Source of the DNA: Sclerurus mexicanus
Lineage: Eukaryota; Chordata; Aves; Passeriformes; Furnariidae
Length of the DNA: 64,000 nucleotides
NCBI GenBank assembly: GCA_013396755.1
Contig: VWZF01000357.1
Span: forward strand, 546,143 to 610,142
Direction: 5' to 3'
Shown: piece after piece, positions 59,369 to 64,000 of the stretch
Position numbering within the stretch: the stretch's first letter is position 1
Layout of the letters: each line of letters starts with the position of its first letter
Made by a program: the position numbers and the translations under genes
Notes under the pieces: model-generated
What the model was told of the DNA's origin: nothing
Database searches by the model: none
The model's input: only the letters and a program-made list of their open reading frames with translations

Positions 59369-60269
59369 GTAAGTGGTGGAAGTCATGAATAATTGAATTA
59401 CCTATAGCTAGAATTTAGAAAAAAAAATATAAGATTCTGTGCAATTCTGATCATAGCATGCCTTTTCAAGCATCAATTTTTTTACTTAAGTTAATGGGAA
59501 TTCTGGTAATAAACTGAGTTGTGTTTATTTATATTTGAGGAAGGGAAAAGTGACATGTAGAGAAGGGAAGGATTTTGACTTGGGGGAGCTGGTGGTTAGC
59601 ATAGTGGTGGATTCATTATGGTTTATCTTCCTGCAGAAAGATGTAAGCAAATATATTTACCACAAGTACAAAAGCCAGCTAATGTAGTATGTTATCTTCT
59701 GTTAGTGGAAGATTTTATTGTTAAAGAGCACAATGACTGTTATAAGACAAGATATTCTGTATTTGTTTCTAGTGCCTAAGCTTTCAGCAATGCATTTTTT
59801 TGACATGCATAAGTGATACAAGGCTTTTACACTGCAACAAACTTCTTATTGGCGATCAGTTTAGTTTAATATACCTCTATTAGATTCACAGAGGCCACTA
59901 AATAAATGATCAACTTACAGAAAGGATCATCTGCTGTTTAAAAGATATGTGCTCATCTTCCAAGAGCTATTTCTTACACAGCTGGGTAGTGGCTACTGAA
60001 CCGCTAACATTTCATGTGAACACCAAGTACACATTTAAAGAATTATTCATTGTCTCTTGTACTTGGGATGGATAATCTTGCATTAATAAAACATGTATTT
60101 TTTTACCTTTCTGTCTAAAAGCCCAAGTACAGATCCAACATTTTTCATAGAGGAAAGAGAGTGCTATAGGTTGAAGGAGATCAACATGGAAACATGCAGA
60201 ATTAGTGTTAGCTCCTGTGTGTAATGTAATGGTCAGCACCACCAGATATCAGCCTATGAAACAGACTTT

Positions 60270-60304
60270 TATTTGTTGTTGGTTTTGTTGTTTGTTGTTG
60301 TTGT
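60270..60304. repeat. (TTG)n/(TTTTG)n tract
   Basis: TTG units with a few longer T-runs over about 35 bases. Simple sequence. Confidence 0.85.
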
Positions 60305-63300
60305 ATGAACTAAGTTCCCAAAGAAAAACAAACCAAAACAAATCAGCAGCTCCTACAGAACAAAAAATAAAAATACTTTAGAACTTGCAAAATTTGGCAG
60401 GTCATTAAGGAAAACTGAAAAGTCCAGGAGTCAAAATCTGACATGCCTCACAGATAAGATTGCCTGTGCACTCTTTGATATTACTTCTATATACATATTT
60501 CATGCAGAATTGCAATCTTTAAAACTGAGAAAAATTTCCTGTCACAGTGCACAGGAGAGGTGATGCTTCTTAACAGCTATTGGTTATATTTGTTTTCCCA
60601 TAGTGTTAAATGGATGAAGCCTGTATTCTGCATGATTATTCAACACACAGAATTAGTTTTCTACTGTATATAAGCACTTCACAGAAATTCATTTCCCTCT
60701 ACAATACTCCCTTTATTACTCTCTTTTTATGAATTGAGGGGCAGAGCATTTTGACATCTTTCTTTATTCATGAGGGTTGTGAATTTTACTTTCTTTGAGT
60801 ATGTATTAGTACCAGACATGTTCAAAAGACTCATTCCCACAATTTAATTTGCATGAATGCAGAACATCTGAAACCCAGAAACAACAAATACATAGTTAGG
60901 AAATCGATTTACAAAGTTTTTATTTTGAAAATTTAGTGTTTGTTTAGCATGACAAAGGAAGTCCTTAGTAGACGCAGGAATTCCCTTGCTTTATTCAATT
61001 ATTTTATTTCCATCATTAGTCACTATATTTTGTTTTCAAATCTGTTATAAGTAAGATCCAAGTTCTACAGCAGCAGTCTGCTTTACTGCATGAACTGGAT
61101 CATTTCTTCAGTCTGCTATAAACAAAAATATTTGCAAATGTTAACTATTTAGTCCACTCTTCCTCTCAAGCAACCTTCATCCATTAAATTTCTGTCTATA
61201 CTACCATATGCGATGGAGATCTGCTCTGCCTGGCAGAGTGCTATTTCTGTCATTGATCCTTCTTTTCTAGTCCCTTGGAATAACTGATATATCAGATTAC
61301 GCAACTGGTTCTGGCAAAGCTTGCAAGAAACAGTAAAATCTCTTACTGAAACATCTGGATATAATTGAAAAAAAAGCTGGCAAAATGTGAAGAATCCAAG
61401 TCCTTCTTGAAGTCTGGAACAAAAGTAGCAAACTTCAAGATATGTGTAGATCAAGAACACTTATGCCAATTTATTAGATGAGTTGAGAGGAAAATGTAGT
61501 TAGCAGTTGTAAAGCAGAGAGGAGAGAAATCTCTAGTTGCTATGGGACAGACATTTATATTGTATGGTGGGCTCCTGGCACAGGAGGCTCTTGCTTCATT
61601 CTCCTCGAAGAAGGTGACAAAGCACTGATGGCGCAGTGTGGCTACCTATGATCTGAAACCAGTTTAATCTCTGTACTGATGCTCCTCGTACTTTAGAGGG
61701 AAATGCTAACTGTACATCTATTAAGGATAGAGTAGATGTTTGATATTATTCTAGAATTTATGTGATCTTTACTAATTTCTGAATGGGTTGTCACTGTATA
61801 ATAATAACCAGTTTTGAAATATGCCTAAAATTTTCCCAACTCATAAAGCAGAAAAATTCAAAGTCATTTAAACTATGGGGCATTAAATGCTGCTTTTATG
61901 TCTTAAATATTTTCAAATCCAAAGCTGTATCTGATCAATCACATTGTTTTCTCAGAAATATATGTTCAGGGCCAAAATAACGGAAATGACATCACCAAAG
62001 TATTCTAAAGGCACAGTAAAAGGCAGCAGTAATTTATCTCTGTTTCCATTATAGGTACTTCTATTCTGATTCAGCTCAGATCTCTGTTCAGACTCCCAGT
62101 TTTGTAGAAGAGTTGTGCGATTTAACATTCTTCTAAAAAGTATCCAGTGTCCAAAACACTATGCTACCTCTTTTAATTTCTCCTTTCTTGACTGTCACAA
62201 ATATCCCTTACAAATCTGTGAGTTTTGAGGTTTGAGATTTTGTCTTCAAATTCTTTGGATAAATCCTAATTTATTCATATGATGACACTAGATGTTTAAG
62301 TTTGAAAGTTTGCTGCCAAGTTGGAATGACTAAAAGTTACAACCAGCTACTGGCTTTCTAATTGTTTTGTCATTTCCCTATCACTGCTACTGCTAATTGT
62401 TATTTATATTGTTTACTCCTATTTATATTCAAAAACATAATATTAATTATTGTCTCTGTCTTCAATAATTCAATGAATTACTTGATGCATCAAGACTGCA
62501 AGAGACAACTGTATCTTTTGTTAAAGCTTTCTCAATTCCCTGGTATGATGGATTTCTGTCAGCAAACTGAAAACCTGAACTGCAGTATGTACCCTATGAT
62601 TTTTTTTTTCTAGGCACTGACAAAAAACAATGGCTTAAATATAAAAGAGTACAGAATAAGTTTCATGCCCTGATACAATTGCAAATTTCTGAAGAAACAT
62701 GAAATCCATATAAACATTCTTTTTATAGTTTTTCATGAGTTCAGTGTAGGTTTTCTGTCACTCTGAAAAGTACAAGTGTGGGCAGGTGCTGTGCACTTTT
62801 CTCTTCATGGCTCTGCAGATGCTTTAAAGCTTTCCTTTAATGGAACTGCACGACAGTATGTGGTAATGCTGTGAACACCTGGCAATTAATTAAAGCCGTG
62901 AGGTTCTGTTCTTGACATATTCCAGTCTCATACTAAGCCCCACAAAACAGAAAACCCACATGCTGTATTATTGCCTGCAGTCTCTTCCGAAGATGGTGCA
63001 GTCACAGCCCTTCAGACAGACTGACAGTGAATTATGGGAAAACTCACCCTATCTTAGGGTTTGTCATGTTTGTATATTCATCCAGGAAGGCCATGAACCT
63101 TGGCTAGAGGTCTTTTGCTTCAGTTTTGAAACAGATTTTAGGCTCATTACTAGAAAATATAACTGAAATTCTTCACATTCCATTCTGTATCGCTGGCTGT
63201 TAAAGTCTTTATCTTACAGTTAGTGATAAATCAAAGAATAATTTTATGTAAGAGGGTTATCTTAATACCTACTTCCATGACAGTAATGTTTAACCTAATG

Positions 63301-64000
63301 TACTTTGATGTCACAATCACTGTTACATACCTTGTTAATATATTAATTGAACCAGCTTTTGTGATTAATATATATAAATTATTAGCTCATTTTAAGGAAA
63401 AAAGCCAAATATTCTGAAAACCATATGCAGCAGAATAATGCTAATTTCATATATAACTAATCTATGCATTTTTCAATTTGTATCTGTAAGAAAATATTCT
63501 CTTTACAAAGAAATATTTAAGACAAGAATGGTTTTGATGTATTCCACTAAGGCTTTTTTTTTGTTTGTTTGTTTGGTTGGTTGTTTGCGTTTTCTTTCTT
63601 TATTTATTTTTTTTAAATAAGATTTATCACTCTTTGCACTCGGAGTGTTAGTAATGAAAATTAAATTATGCTTGACAAAATACATAGATAAATTGCTCTT
63701 AATGATCCATTGCATTTAAAATTTTACAGTTTGTTGATATAATTGTGTTGTTTTGCTTATCTACTAATATGCAGCATTAAGTAATTTCCTTTGTTTATTT
63801 CCATCATTACTGAGTTAGCAACACTGCCTCATAATGTTGCAAAAGACAAAAATATTGGTGCATGTGTCTGATACTCTTTCAAACAAAAGTTCTAGAATAG
63901 TGCAAAGTGTTGGGGTTTTTTTTGTTTGTTGGTTTCAAAGAATTATGGGAGTCCAGCTAGTCACCTTATAATTGCAGATTGAAGATATTTTGATAGATAA

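Larger units (their letters stand above)
58564..64000. other. Non-coding stretch to the window end
   Basis: A/C-rich sequence follows the CR1 (58567-58605). Other items are a 7 bp perfect hairpin TTTGGTC-TTTC-GACCAAA (59061-59078), a (TTG)n tract (60270-60304) and T/G tracts at 63550-63600 and 63915-63935. A 103-codon minus-strand frame (61149-61460) has several Cys and a mixed composition but no recognised family. No gene is called. Confidence 0.6.

Noticed and set aside
61149..61460. 103-codon minus-strand frame with several Cys
   Set aside because: Mildly protein-like, but I cannot match it to any family. A second frame of the same region is also open after the same acceptor-like site, so the signal is ambiguous.
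1..64000. CRISPR arrays, operons, bacterial-type or phage systems
   Set aside because: None present: no regularly spaced repeats, no tightly packed genes, and the repeat content is that of a bird nuclear genome.
1..64000. tRNA, rRNA, snRNA or known miRNA genes
   Set aside because: I looked for B-box-like GTTCGANNC cores, U6 and 7SK-like blocks and familiar miRNA seeds and found nothing convincing. A tRNAscan-SE or Infernal run would settle it.

Overview
This window looks like nuclear DNA from a bird, probably a neoavian species. The evidence is the repeats. Several 5'-truncated CR1 LINE copies end in the ATTCTATG-type octamer typical of avian CR1. Two solo LTRs belong to families I recognise as common avian endogenous-retrovirus LTRs. 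The rest is AT-rich, CpG-poor and full of T-runs and T/G tracts. Two single N positions and one 36-N gap, all beside homopolymers or in T-rich sequence, show that it is a draft assembly. I found no complete protein-coding gene, tRNA, rRNA, known miRNA or CpG island. The window reads as intergenic or deep intronic sequence.

Layout. 1-5 kb: AT-rich DNA with a plus-strand solo LTR (2081-2584). 5.2-5.85 kb: an old plus-strand CR1 with a second, shorter CR1 nested inside it. 6-17 kb: plain DNA with a G-rich, quadruplex-capable tract (9848-9920) and a long T-run. 17.4-18.3 kb: a minus-strand solo LTR of a different family. 18-36 kb: plain DNA with a possible MIR/CORE-SINE relic (24330-24475), a 3 x 15 bp minisatellite (29181-29225) and a mixed trinucleotide array (35335-35505). 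36.7-38.7 kb: the longest CR1, carrying a broken ORF2 reverse transcriptase. 43.3-44.0 kb: a sister CR1 copy. 47.0 kb: a small CR1 remnant. 48.9-49.7 kb: a heavily decayed LINE reverse transcriptase that is not CR1, traced by motif order. 58.0-58.6 kb: another CR1.

The most useful non-repeat signals are candidate plus-strand exons. The best is 53457-53725. It is one open frame whose bounding stop codons lie in a splice acceptor and in a perfect consensus donor. A strong acceptor at 51303, followed by an acidic 21-codon frame with a stop, is second. These are inferences from splice-like sequence only; I could not match either peptide to a known protein. Nothing here works together as an operon or pathway. 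The content is a layered record of retrotransposon insertions, with perhaps part of an unrecognised transcript on the plus strand.
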